Shown here: positions 21,491 to 29,696 of the stretch, piece after piece
How positions within the stretch are numbered: position 1 is the first letter of the stretch
Layout of the letters: each line of letters starts with the position of its first letter
DNA from: Rhodoferax sp.
Lineage (GTDB): Bacteria > Pseudomonadota > Gammaproteobacteria > Burkholderiales > Burkholderiaceae_C
Length of the DNA stretch: 64,000 nt
Assembly: GCF_030697375.1 (NCBI RefSeq)
Contig: NZ_JAUYQD010000018.1
Location: 186,001-250,000 of the forward strand
Direction: 5' to 3'
Program-made: the position numbers and the translations under genes
Notes under the pieces: generated by a model
What the model was told of the DNA's origin: nothing
The model's input: the letters and a program-made list of their open reading frames with translations, nothing else
Databases searched by the model: none

Positions 21491-21715
21491 TCAGATTTCG
21501 ATTTCGACAGTCGGCAAAGTAGGTGCGTCGCCGGTCACTCTGCCGTCGCGCACAAACACGCGGTCGCCAACGGAGCCACTACCGGTCACGCGCAACAGGC
21601 CACCATCAAGCAGTTCCACAGTGACGGTGCCATCGGCGTGATGGGTGGCCACGGTGCCGAGCAGCAAAGGGGAATCCGGCAGCAAGTCCTCGAACTGCCG
21701 CCATAGATTGGGCAT
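21491..21715 (-). CDS. Small tail/baseplate-associated protein
   Basis: A 74-residue acidic protein, predicted to be nearly all beta strand (ATHHADGTVTVELLDGGLLRVTGSGSVGDRVFVRDGRV). The short OB-like beta pattern recalls small spike/hub accessory proteins next to tail-tip genes. I do not recognise a named family. It is downstream of the 613-residue tail protein with a 10-base gap. Confidence 0.55.
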   Translation of the reverse strand: MPNLWRQFEDLLPDSPLLLGTVATHHADGTVTVELLDGGLLRVTGSGSVGDRVFVRDGRVTGDAPTLPTVEIEI

Positions 21716-21725
21716 TTGGTTTCTC

Positions 21726-23567
21726 CTACAGGTAGTGACGTTCGACTTCGACGGTCTGGCGCACGGTCAGGCTTTCGCCCCAATCGGCAGCGATGCTGGT
21801 GGCACGCACCAGACCTCGCCAGTTGGTCGCGCCTTCGCCGACAGCGATCAGCAGCCCGGGATCGAGCAGCCCTACCGAATTCAGCATCGGCAGCTCCAGC
21901 GTGACCACGGCCTGCTTGCCGGTGTCGGCCAGGATCGCGCGGCCTCGCTCGCGTGCAGCGTCCGCGTGGGTGATCAGACCGTCAACCACCATCGGCGCGA
22001 CGGCGTCGCCTGCCGTGCCGGATCGGATGACGTGGCCGGTAATGCCCTGGCGTTCACCCGACACATACACCGCGTTAAAGGAAGGCTTCTCCTGCCAGCG
22101 CAGGTTCAGCGTCTTGACGATATCGATGGGCAACGACCGATCCGGTGGCAACGTCGCCCAGTTCCACGGCAATTCCGGATAGCGCGACTTGGCCACCAGT
22201 GTCTTGAGCCGGGTGTGTGCGTTGAGGTAACCGCCAACCGACTCAGCGATGTGACCGACGACGCCCATCGGGCTCAGGGACTGGTAGTTCCAACTGCCCT
22301 CGGGCACCAGCCAGTCCGGCAAGCGCCAGTCGAGGTTGAAACCGGTCACCAGTCCCGGCCGCGTGAGTTCCTGCTCGGCCAGTTGCCGCGCCGTGAAGGG
22401 CGATGTGGGTACGAACGAGCGCTTGGGAGCGTAGGGCTCGGCCAGATACGCCGCCAGCGACCGCCCTCGGATGCCAAGGCTCGACTGACCAAACTCGCGC
22501 CGCACGTCGAAGCCCTCAACCAGCATTACCCACGTCACGCCGTTGATGGTGATCTCGATCTCCACCGGCCCTGACGAGGTTGGCTCAATTAATTCCAGCG
22601 CAGAGTACGGCAGGTTGGCCGAGAATCCCCATGCCCACGAATCGGTGTCGATGCCGATCTGGATGCTTTTGACCGGGATGGGTTCGCGGCCCGGGAGCCG
22701 CACGACATTGACGGAGTTGCTCACGAAGTAGACCTTGAGAATGGGGACGCTGAAGCTTCCGCTCGGGCACGGGTGCGCGCCAAAGTCGAGCAGCAACAGC
22801 GGTCGCCACGCGACGCCAGCTCGGGTCGCGCGGCAGATGAAATCGAGATTAGGGTGGTACTTTGGCTGCGGTGGTTCGACGGGCGGATCGACCGGCAGGT
22901 GCGACTCGCCGAAACGCGGCTGGCGACCGATCTCCCACGGCAAACCCCAGCGTTTTGATTGCCAGATGCCGTGCGCGAATCCGAACTGCCAGCGCTTCGA
23001 TAAAGCCACTGCCTTTTGCCACGGCTGCAACTGATGGCTAGGGAATGGCACCAGCCAAACAAACGGGCTGACCACAGCATCGGCAAATGCTTCGCCCTCA
23101 CCCCAGTGCAAACCGAGTAGATCGTGCTTCGGCCACAACGGATCGAAGCGCTCTGTCGTCGCTTCAGCGATCTGCTCCGTGTTGTTCCAATGCGCGCGAC
23201 TGGCGTCGCGGCTGCGGACGTTCTCGCCGCTGCTTGATGCCAACGACGCGGTGGACTGCTGGCCGTGATCCCACGCAAGCGCAGTCGCACCTCGGTCGTG
23301 TCCAGTGTCACCCCAACCATCCTGCGTCGCCCTGGCTTGCCAGTCGGAGCGCTGCCAGTTGATCCTGCCACCGGCCTCGAGCGTGCGGTTCACGAGGTTG
23401 TTGTACGCCGCCCGAATATGGACGGTCGGCGGCGGCAACTGAATGCGGATCGTGGCGCTTGTGGCCTCGGGTGCCTCGCCGTTCTCCTGCTGCAATCCGA
23501 AGTTGAGATTGGTCGATCCACCGGCGGGAGGCGTCCATGCACCTTTGAAGTCCAGATCCAGGCCCAC
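21726..23567 (-). CDS. Phage tail tip/hub-like protein, 613 residues
   Basis: A large protein placed after the host-proximal tail genes. The N-terminal third is Gly/Ser/Thr-rich with Trp repeats; from about residue 280 it turns into a structured section (VPVKSIQIGIDTDSWAWGFS, then WVMLVEGFDVRREFG, IRGRSLAAYLAEPY). That second part resembles tail-hub (gpD/gp27-like) folds found in siphophage tail tips. Exact function is not certain, but its size and position in the tail operon make a virion role very likely. Confidence 0.65.
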   Translation of the reverse strand: MGLDLDFKGAWTPPAGGSTNLNFGLQQENGEAPEATSATIRIQLPPPTVHIRAAYNNLVNRTLEAGGRINWQRSDWQARATQDGWGDTGHDRGATALAWDHGQQSTASLASSSGENVRSRDASRAHWNNTEQIAEATTERFDPLWPKHDLLGLHWGEGEAFADAVVSPFVWLVPFPSHQLQPWQKAVALSKRWQFGFAHGIWQSKRWGLPWEIGRQPRFGESHLPVDPPVEPPQPKYHPNLDFICRATRAGVAWRPLLLLDFGAHPCPSGSFSVPILKVYFVSNSVNVVRLPGREPIPVKSIQIGIDTDSWAWGFSANLPYSALELIEPTSSGPVEIEITINGVTWVMLVEGFDVRREFGQSSLGIRGRSLAAYLAEPYAPKRSFVPTSPFTARQLAEQELTRPGLVTGFNLDWRLPDWLVPEGSWNYQSLSPMGVVGHIAESVGGYLNAHTRLKTLVAKSRYPELPWNWATLPPDRSLPIDIVKTLNLRWQEKPSFNAVYVSGERQGITGHVIRSGTAGDAVAPMVVDGLITHADAARERGRAILADTGKQAVVTLELPMLNSVGLLDPGLLIAVGEGATNWRGLVRATSIAADWGESLTVRQTVEVERHYL

Positions 23568-23573
23568 GGTTCA

Positions 23574-23972
23574 TCACTCGCTGATTTCGGCTAATTGCAC
23601 GTTGACCGCGCCACCTGCGAACAGGGCGAGCTTGGACAGTTCCACTTCTGCGCCACTGTCAGTCAGTCCGACATCCAGATCGGCAGCCCAGCGTTCGTCG
23701 CCGTCAAGCAGTCGCGCCCACGCTGCAGTGCCAGATCGGCGGCACAGCGCCTCGCCAATGGATGCGAAGGTCAGTTTCCCTGCGTCCAGACTCCACGTTG
23801 AGGGTTTCGGCAACCGAATTTCGACCAGCAGAATCTGCTCGGTAAGCAGTTCGCCAATGGCTGGTCGCGGGGCCGAGTAGATTCGCAATAGTCCGCCGGC
23901 AGCAGCCGAATCCAGTGCATTTCCAATCACTGCCAGCCGACTGTTTCTGATCGGCACAGACAAAGTGATCAT
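23574..23972 (-). CDS. Phage tail-region protein, unknown
   Basis: A 132-residue protein with regular hydrophobic/beta pattern and no recognised domain. The start overlaps the stop of the upstream gene (ATGA type), indicating translational coupling in the tail operon. It resembles other small tail-tip complex proteins only in size and place. Confidence 0.6.
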   Translation of the reverse strand: MITLSVPIRNSRLAVIGNALDSAAAGGLLRIYSAPRPAIGELLTEQILLVEIRLPKPSTWSLDAGKLTFASIGEALCRRSGTAAWARLLDGDERWAADLDVGLTDSGAEVELSKLALFAGGAVNVQLAEISE

Positions 23973-24451
23973 GGGTAGACCGTTGGCTCAGGCTTGACCC
24001 AATCGGCGATCACTGCGTTGAACTGACGCACGTAATCGTGAGCGAGCACAAAGTATTCGCGCGACGGGTCGAGAAAGTCGAAGCGGTACTGACCGTCCTT
24101 GCGCGACCACGCCTCGGCGACCAGCAGGCCCGTCAGCACATCGAACAAGCGCACCTTGCGCGCAGCGGGTGTGCCCTCGATGCTGACCTTGCCGGTGATA
24201 GCGCCGTTTCCCCAAAAGTCGCGTGGGCGCGAGCTTGGCATTTCACCGTGACGGGTCGGCGACACACCCTCGTGGCAGAACGACGCGTTGCGGGTGAGGC
24301 TGTCCAGCACCTGCGACGTCGACGGCCCTGAAATGCTCCCCGGTGCGCAGTGCGCCTCGTTGTGCAGGACGTGGCGCGAGGGCGCACCTGCGACTGCGCC
24401 GGGTGCTGTTCTGCTGAATGTGCCGACAAATTTCGGGATCTCGCCAGCCAT
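23969..24451 (-). CDS. Tail protein with carboxypeptidase-regulatory-like beta domain
   Basis: A 160-residue protein. The N-terminal 75 residues look flexible (Pro/Ser/Ala-rich). The second half (GAITGKVSIEGTPAARKVRLFDVLTG...WSRKDGQYRFDFLDPSREYFVLAHD) has the strand order of carboxypeptidase-regulatory-like or Ig-type domains, which phages often use as accessory adhesins. It overlaps the next gene by four bases. Confidence 0.6.
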   Translation of the reverse strand: MAGEIPKFVGTFSRTAPGAVAGAPSRHVLHNEAHCAPGSISGPSTSQVLDSLTRNASFCHEGVSPTRHGEMPSSRPRDFWGNGAITGKVSIEGTPAARKVRLFDVLTGLLVAEAWSRKDGQYRFDFLDPSREYFVLAHDYVRQFNAVIADWVKPEPTVYP

Positions 24452-24455
24452 CGCT

Positions 24456-25622
24456 TTAGTCCCACGGCCCGGTCAGATCGAAGGCCATCCTTGCGCCACC
24501 ACTGCTCTGCGAGCCGTTCACCACCAAGAGTTCACGCTGCGTCCCGTCGATGACGAAGCCCTGGTACTTCCACGGCTCCGGTGCGGGAATGGATTGCAGC
24601 GGGCACAGCAGGCCAGGCAGACGGCCGCGCAGCGACGGGCCGGTCTGTTCCTGAATCATCAGCGGCATCACGTAAATGCCGTTGTCGGCAGGGTTCGGAT
24701 AAGGGATGCCCGTCCAACCCAGCCCGGTGCCGCCGTTGGCTGCCGGTGCGCTGACCCACTGCGCATTGATGCGTCCACCCAATTGCGAGTAGCCGCGCGC
24801 AAGCCAGATGCCGGTGTTGCCGACGGCGGTGCCAACCGAGTAGACGTAATCCGCTACTTCATTCGACGCCGGGTCGCCCCAGTTGTAAATGAGATCGTAG
24901 TAACCGGCGATCACCGTGCCGTAGGCGTCACCAGCCTTGAATGACGGGAAATCACCGAAGAAATATGGCACGTAGCGGTTCGGATAGCTCTCGCTCCAGT
25001 TCACCGCCAGCCAGAAGCGCTTGCTGTCGCCCACCAGCACCCAAGGACGCGCCGTGGCGCTCTCGTTGTGCGCCTTGCGCCACCATGTCTCGGACTTGCC
25101 CGTGCCGTTGTCGATGTCGTTCAGCACCTCCCACATCTGCGCAAGCGCGGTGCGTGCTCCCCGGCCATAGTTGGCGTCACCGGTCAGTGGTGTCTCATCA
25201 ATGCGCAGGAACAGCCGATTGCCGGTCACGTCCTTGGCGCGGTAGACCGCTTTGTTCGCGCCGGAAAACGGCGACTCCCAATCGAGCGGCGCGACCTTGG
25301 CAGTGATTATGCCGGTCGCCGTTGTGGCCGGATCACCCGTCACGTCGAATTGGAAGCTGTTGGTGGTGACGTTCCGGATGCGCTTTTCGCCGTTGTAGGC
25401 TGTCTCGTTCGCGCTGGCAATCAGCACAGTGTCGCTGTCGCGGAAACCGTGACCGGCGTCTGCCGTGGCGGTCGCCACGTTCCCGACGCGCGTGATGCTG
25501 GTCAGTGTGCGCAGATTGAAGCCGTTGAGCAGGCACGCGTTGAGTACTGCGATCAGCGATCCGGCTTGTCCGGTGATTTGCGGTGCGCCGTTCTGGTTGG
25601 ATTGGTACCACTTGATGGTCAT
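24456..25622 (-). CDS. Phage tail structural protein, 388 residues
   Basis: A beta-rich protein with many Gly/Asn/Trp residues (GYYDLIYNWGDPASNE, GIPYPNPADNGIYVMPLMIQ). It lies between the 1,210-residue tail protein and the small tail-tip genes, with four to about 25 bases between genes. The N-terminus (MTIKWYQSNQNGAPQITGQAGSLI) recalls tail-fibre or receptor-binding components. No catalytic motif is seen. Confidence 0.6.
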   Translation of the reverse strand: MTIKWYQSNQNGAPQITGQAGSLIAVLNACLLNGFNLRTLTSITRVGNVATATADAGHGFRDSDTVLIASANETAYNGEKRIRNVTTNSFQFDVTGDPATTATGIITAKVAPLDWESPFSGANKAVYRAKDVTGNRLFLRIDETPLTGDANYGRGARTALAQMWEVLNDIDNGTGKSETWWRKAHNESATARPWVLVGDSKRFWLAVNWSESYPNRYVPYFFGDFPSFKAGDAYGTVIAGYYDLIYNWGDPASNEVADYVYSVGTAVGNTGIWLARGYSQLGGRINAQWVSAPAANGGTGLGWTGIPYPNPADNGIYVMPLMIQEQTGPSLRGRLPGLLCPLQSIPAPEPWKYQGFVIDGTQRELLVVNGSQSSGGARMAFDLTGPWD

Positions 25623-25644
25623 TGATTAGCTCCTGGGAGGTTGG

Positions 25645-28600
25645 TCAGCGGTCGATGTCGCCGCGAATCTGGATCTGAAAGGAATCGTTGGTCTGCGTCG
25701 CCGGGCCTTGCAGCACGGTACGGGCGACCCATACGGGGAAATTCGCTGCCGCCGTGTTGAAGCGCAGCACGTTGCCAGCGGCCCAGCCCGAACCCCAGCC
25801 TCCCGCCTTGAGCGTGAAGTACGGGGCGTGCGTCTCGGGGTTGGTCGGCGCGAGGTCGGCGGCGGTGTTACCGATGGCGATCTGTCCGACCGATTCGCCG
25901 ATCACCCGGAACTCGTTGGTGTTGGTGAAGATCAGCGCCCAGCGTTCCTCGATGGCCCCGCGATTGCTCACCGCCAGCGGATAGACCGTCTCGTTGTACT
26001 GAGCGATGGTGTTGGCACCAAGCCGGGAATCTTTCCACTCGCCCGTCCACGTCTGCTGGGCGAACAGCGTGTGTGCGCGCGATTGCAGATCGCCGATGAT
26101 CAGCGCCGACGACACGCGCGATTCCTGCGCCGGGTAGTCGTGCGTCAGTGGTCGGGTCAGGGTCAGGACACCGTTGATCTGGGTGTCGGAGATCAAGCCC
26201 ATGTCTTCGACGCGATGCTCGGCGCGCAGCGGTTCGATGAATCCGGCGATGTTCAGCGGCGTCTTGAGCGTGACGATGCCTGCGTCAAGATCGACGGTGT
26301 AGCGGTCGGCGGGCACCAGCTTGCCTTCGACATCCAGCACGCGCAGCGACGACAGCCGCACGCGCCCAACGTCCAAGACATATCCTGCCGTGATGTTGTT
26401 CGGGAACGGCGTCGATGCAGTGTGATGCACAACGGCCACATCGCCCGGACGGTAGATCGGCACTTGTCCGTCAAGCGGCAGACGCACCGGGTCGAGGCCC
26501 AGCACATCGGCGGACAGCGGCAGATAGGTGTAGGCCACCGCATTGAAACGGATGGTGTCGGCCAACACTGGCTGCGGCTTGAAGATCTGCCCGTTATTGA
26601 CCGCATCTGCGCTGTACCAGACTTGGGTTTCGTTGCCTTGGGCAGTCACGTAACGTCCGAAGCGCACGCGCACCACGCCGGTCTGATAGTCGACGTTGCC
26701 GATCATCCCGCTGGTGATGATCGTGCCGTCAGAATTCGCGGTTGCGGAAATCTGGCCACCTGTGAGCGGTGTCGCGCGAATTTGCAAACTACTCGGCCTC
26801 ACCGGCGCGGCAGGTACACGGAAGGTGACCTCATCGACCGGCTGGCCACCGAGCTCGGTGAGCAGCGACAACATCGACACCGCGTTGGCCGAACCCGGCT
26901 GCCAGACAGTCAGCAGCGCGCGGCCGGAGGCGTAGTCGATGGTGCCTGCCTGCGTCCCTGCGCCGGTATTGGCGTTGATGTCGGTCACCAGATTGCCGAG
27001 CCGGTCGATGTAGACCTTGCTGCCCAGCGCGAAACGGATGCTGCCGGGCACGATGCGCTCGGCGTAGCGATCGGTCAGATCGAGTTCAAGCTGGCTGAGG
27101 GTGACAGTTTCAGTTGCGCTGTTGGGTGTGTCGACTGCGCGGTACCGCACTTTCACATAGCCCGATTCGTCATACGGCATCAGGGCGCCTGCCGGGATGT
27201 ATTCCCAATGGTCGAACAGATAGCGGTAAGTCCGGGTGATGGTCGTACCTTGCGCCGTGACGGTGCGCGCTTCTCCGAGCAGCTTGTTGACATACACCGG
27301 CTTGGGGATCAGCACCGTTGCCTCGGGGCGAAAGGTGATCGCGCCTGTGACGTAGTCGATGGTGCCAGCCAGAGTACCGTCGAAGCTGCCACTTGCCGCA
27401 TTGGGGCCGCTGGCTTGATCACGCACGATCTTGATCGGGTCGATGCGGCGGCCCGGTGCCGGGATGAACTCTACGGTGGTCGAATACTTGGCCTCGTAGT
27501 CCTCGATCAGCAGGTTGAATTCGAGCTCGACCGTGTTCGGCCGGATGTCGGTTTGCGGCAGCGTCACGCTGATGGTGCCGTCGCCGCCACGCAGCGGGTG
27601 CGGGAAGTTCACCTCCTGCGGCGGCCCCCACTCGTAGTCGATGGAAAACGACGCACCGCCTGCGGGCAGCGCGTTGGGGCGGAACACCAGTTCGCCGCGT
27701 GCGTAGCGCACCATGCCTACTGCGTCGCCGCTGATCAGGCCGTGCCCGTTGTCAACGGCCAGCCGGTTATTGCTGCCGTCCGTCCAAGAAATCAGCACCG
27801 ATCCCGGCACAATGCCCGGATGCTCGACGGTATGGCGAACTGTCGGCGGCGTAACCGGCGCGGTCACGCGATTGAAATAGCTCGCGCCGGTACCCCAGGC
27901 GAACAGGATCGCCGTGCTGGCATCGGGCAGCGCGCCGGTGGTCAGGATGATTGACCCGGTCACATAGTCCAGCGTCGCTGCACCGAATGACGAGTCGGTG
28001 CCACGGATCGCACCGTCGCCCCGGTCGCGCAAGTCGTACCACTTGCCCTGCGCCATGAACGACACGATCAGTGCCCCCGGCTTGGGTGGTGGCGAGAGCG
28101 TGATGGTGTAGGCGTAGCCACGGTTCTCTTGCGAGATGGCAATCGCAGCCGTGTCCGCCACCCGGATCGGCGCACCTGCAGGCCGGAAGCTCACCTGAAA
28201 CCCACCGGAGAACCCCGGCGTTCCATCCTTGAACGCGATCAGTCCTCGCGCGTAGTCCACGGTGCCGATTACGTTGGTGCCGGATTTCAGCTCGCCAGCG
28301 ACATCGACAAACTCGTAGCCTGCGCCATTGATGCGCAAACTGCCGGGTACGCAGCCGTTACCCAGATACAGGTTCTTACCGCTGCTGACTTGCCCGGACG
28401 TGGTGTAGGTCAGTACGCCATTGCCGCTCTCCAGCAGGGGCACGGTCTGACCGGCAGCGGTCAGATCAACCAACGGCGTTTCCGACTGCGCCGACGGCAC
28501 CAACTGGCCGAACAGGCTGGGCACCTGCACGCGCACGTCCCCGACTTGCGTGTCGATCACCGTCGGCGCGATGCCGTAGTACACGGCGGCATTGGCAATC

Positions 28601-29277
28601 ACGGAGTCGCGCACGACCGCCTTGGTTGAGATGTCGTCGCGGCTCGATGGTGGCGGCCCTTCGAAGTCGTAGCGCAGCGGATCGGAGATTTCGCAGGTGG
28701 CCACTACGCCGGTGAATTTGATGGTGCCGCTGCCGTCGTTGACCGTGAATTCGCGTTCGACCGTCGTGATGCGCGTGATGCGCACGTACTGCTCGTACTC
28801 GGTCGGCTTGGTTTCGTCTTGCACCAGTACCAGCGCTTGCCCCACACGCGGCAGTGGGTCGGCGAGTTTGAGCAGCAGCGCGATGGCACGCTGACCGGTG
28901 AGCTGACGCTCCAGCAACTGGCCCGGCCACTTCACGCCACGCGCCAGATAGCGTTCGACCCGATCCTTGGCGGCGTCGCGCCGGTCAGTCCAGGACTTGG
29001 TCGTGAACAGTGTGACCGAGACCCGAGGGTCATCCGGTGCGTCGGCGATGATCGCGTGCGCCCCGTAGTACGAGTCGGTCGAATCGGTGAGCACGCCGAC
29101 GTAGGACTTGCGCAGCGACACGCGACCATAGGTGCGGTCGAGTTCCGAGATGTCGGGGAACAGGTTGTTCGACTGCCCGTCGACGACGACGTGGCCGGTC
29201 ATGCGGCCACCACCATCGGGCGTATCGAGCAAGCGTTCGGAGGCGAGCAGCTTCACGTCGCCGGAAAGAATAGGCAT
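25645..29277 (-). CDS. Very large repeat-built phage tail protein, 1,210 residues
   Basis: An almost purely beta-strand protein. At least six copies of a short repeat of the form G-hydrophobic-x-Y-x-x-G followed by a hydrophobic strand can be picked out: GTVDYARGLIAF, ATLDYVTGSIIL, GMVRYARGELVF, GTIDYVTGAITF, GTIDYASGRALL and GNVDYQTGVVRV. They sit roughly 80-150 residues apart between about residues 340 and 880, so the protein is a string of similar modules. Its place after the tape measure suggests a tail-tip or central fibre component. A central-fibre role is inference. Confidence 0.7.
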   Translation of the reverse strand: MPILSGDVKLLASERLLDTPDGGGRMTGHVVVDGQSNNLFPDISELDRTYGRVSLRKSYVGVLTDSTDSYYGAHAIIADAPDDPRVSVTLFTTKSWTDRRDAAKDRVERYLARGVKWPGQLLERQLTGQRAIALLLKLADPLPRVGQALVLVQDETKPTEYEQYVRITRITTVEREFTVNDGSGTIKFTGVVATCEISDPLRYDFEGPPPSSRDDISTKAVVRDSVIANAAVYYGIAPTVIDTQVGDVRVQVPSLFGQLVPSAQSETPLVDLTAAGQTVPLLESGNGVLTYTTSGQVSSGKNLYLGNGCVPGSLRINGAGYEFVDVAGELKSGTNVIGTVDYARGLIAFKDGTPGFSGGFQVSFRPAGAPIRVADTAAIAISQENRGYAYTITLSPPPKPGALIVSFMAQGKWYDLRDRGDGAIRGTDSSFGAATLDYVTGSIILTTGALPDASTAILFAWGTGASYFNRVTAPVTPPTVRHTVEHPGIVPGSVLISWTDGSNNRLAVDNGHGLISGDAVGMVRYARGELVFRPNALPAGGASFSIDYEWGPPQEVNFPHPLRGGDGTISVTLPQTDIRPNTVELEFNLLIEDYEAKYSTTVEFIPAPGRRIDPIKIVRDQASGPNAASGSFDGTLAGTIDYVTGAITFRPEATVLIPKPVYVNKLLGEARTVTAQGTTITRTYRYLFDHWEYIPAGALMPYDESGYVKVRYRAVDTPNSATETVTLSQLELDLTDRYAERIVPGSIRFALGSKVYIDRLGNLVTDINANTGAGTQAGTIDYASGRALLTVWQPGSANAVSMLSLLTELGGQPVDEVTFRVPAAPVRPSSLQIRATPLTGGQISATANSDGTIITSGMIGNVDYQTGVVRVRFGRYVTAQGNETQVWYSADAVNNGQIFKPQPVLADTIRFNAVAYTYLPLSADVLGLDPVRLPLDGQVPIYRPGDVAVVHHTASTPFPNNITAGYVLDVGRVRLSSLRVLDVEGKLVPADRYTVDLDAGIVTLKTPLNIAGFIEPLRAEHRVEDMGLISDTQINGVLTLTRPLTHDYPAQESRVSSALIIGDLQSRAHTLFAQQTWTGEWKDSRLGANTIAQYNETVYPLAVSNRGAIEERWALIFTNTNEFRVIGESVGQIAIGNTAADLAPTNPETHAPYFTLKAGGWGSGWAAGNVLRFNTAAANFPVWVARTVLQGPATQTNDSFQIQIRGDIDR

Positions 29278-29673
29278 TCAGATCTCCATCAGTCGGAGGG
29301 TTAATCGGTAGAAATCGTTGTTGTGCCGCGCCGGGAAACCCGTCACCGGCTCGGCCTCGATGGCTGTCTCGTGATGGCGAAATGCCACGGTGAAGACGCG
29401 ACCATCGGTGAGCGTCAGTTCGAACTGACGGCTCGGGAGGGTGGCCCAGCCATACAGCGTGTTCACTGTCTCGCGGGTGACCCATGCCATGTCGGCGCTG
29501 CCCACCAGCGTTAACGGTCGCCCCTTCTGGCGGGCGGCAGACTCGACCAGCAGCGCGCCGGTCAGCAGGTAGGAAACCGCCGCCACTGCTGGCGTCCACG
29601 CATGTTCGTCAGACCAAAGGAGGTCATCGGGCAGCGCCACAAGAGCGTTGTCCGCAAGGTTTTTCAATTGCAT
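29278..29673 (-). CDS. Phage tail-assembly region protein
   Basis: A 131-residue protein (MQLKNLADNALVALPDDLLW...) lying just after the tape-measure gene and abutting the 1,210-residue gene. In siphophages this place belongs to small distal-tail or tail-tip assembly proteins. The C-terminal half is predicted beta strand (RQFELTLTDGRVFTVAFRHHETAIEAEPV). No family is recognised. Confidence 0.6.
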   Translation of the reverse strand: MQLKNLADNALVALPDDLLWSDEHAWTPAVAAVSYLLTGALLVESAARQKGRPLTLVGSADMAWVTRETVNTLYGWATLPSRQFELTLTDGRVFTVAFRHHETAIEAEPVTGFPARHNNDFYRLTLRLMEI

Positions 29674-29696
29674 AAGGGATCACAAAGCCCGGCTCA

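Noticed and set aside
25708-27954. Plus-strand open frame of 748 codons
   Set aside because: Antisense shadow of the 1,210-residue tail gene; Arg/His/Gly-rich translation with no domain pattern.
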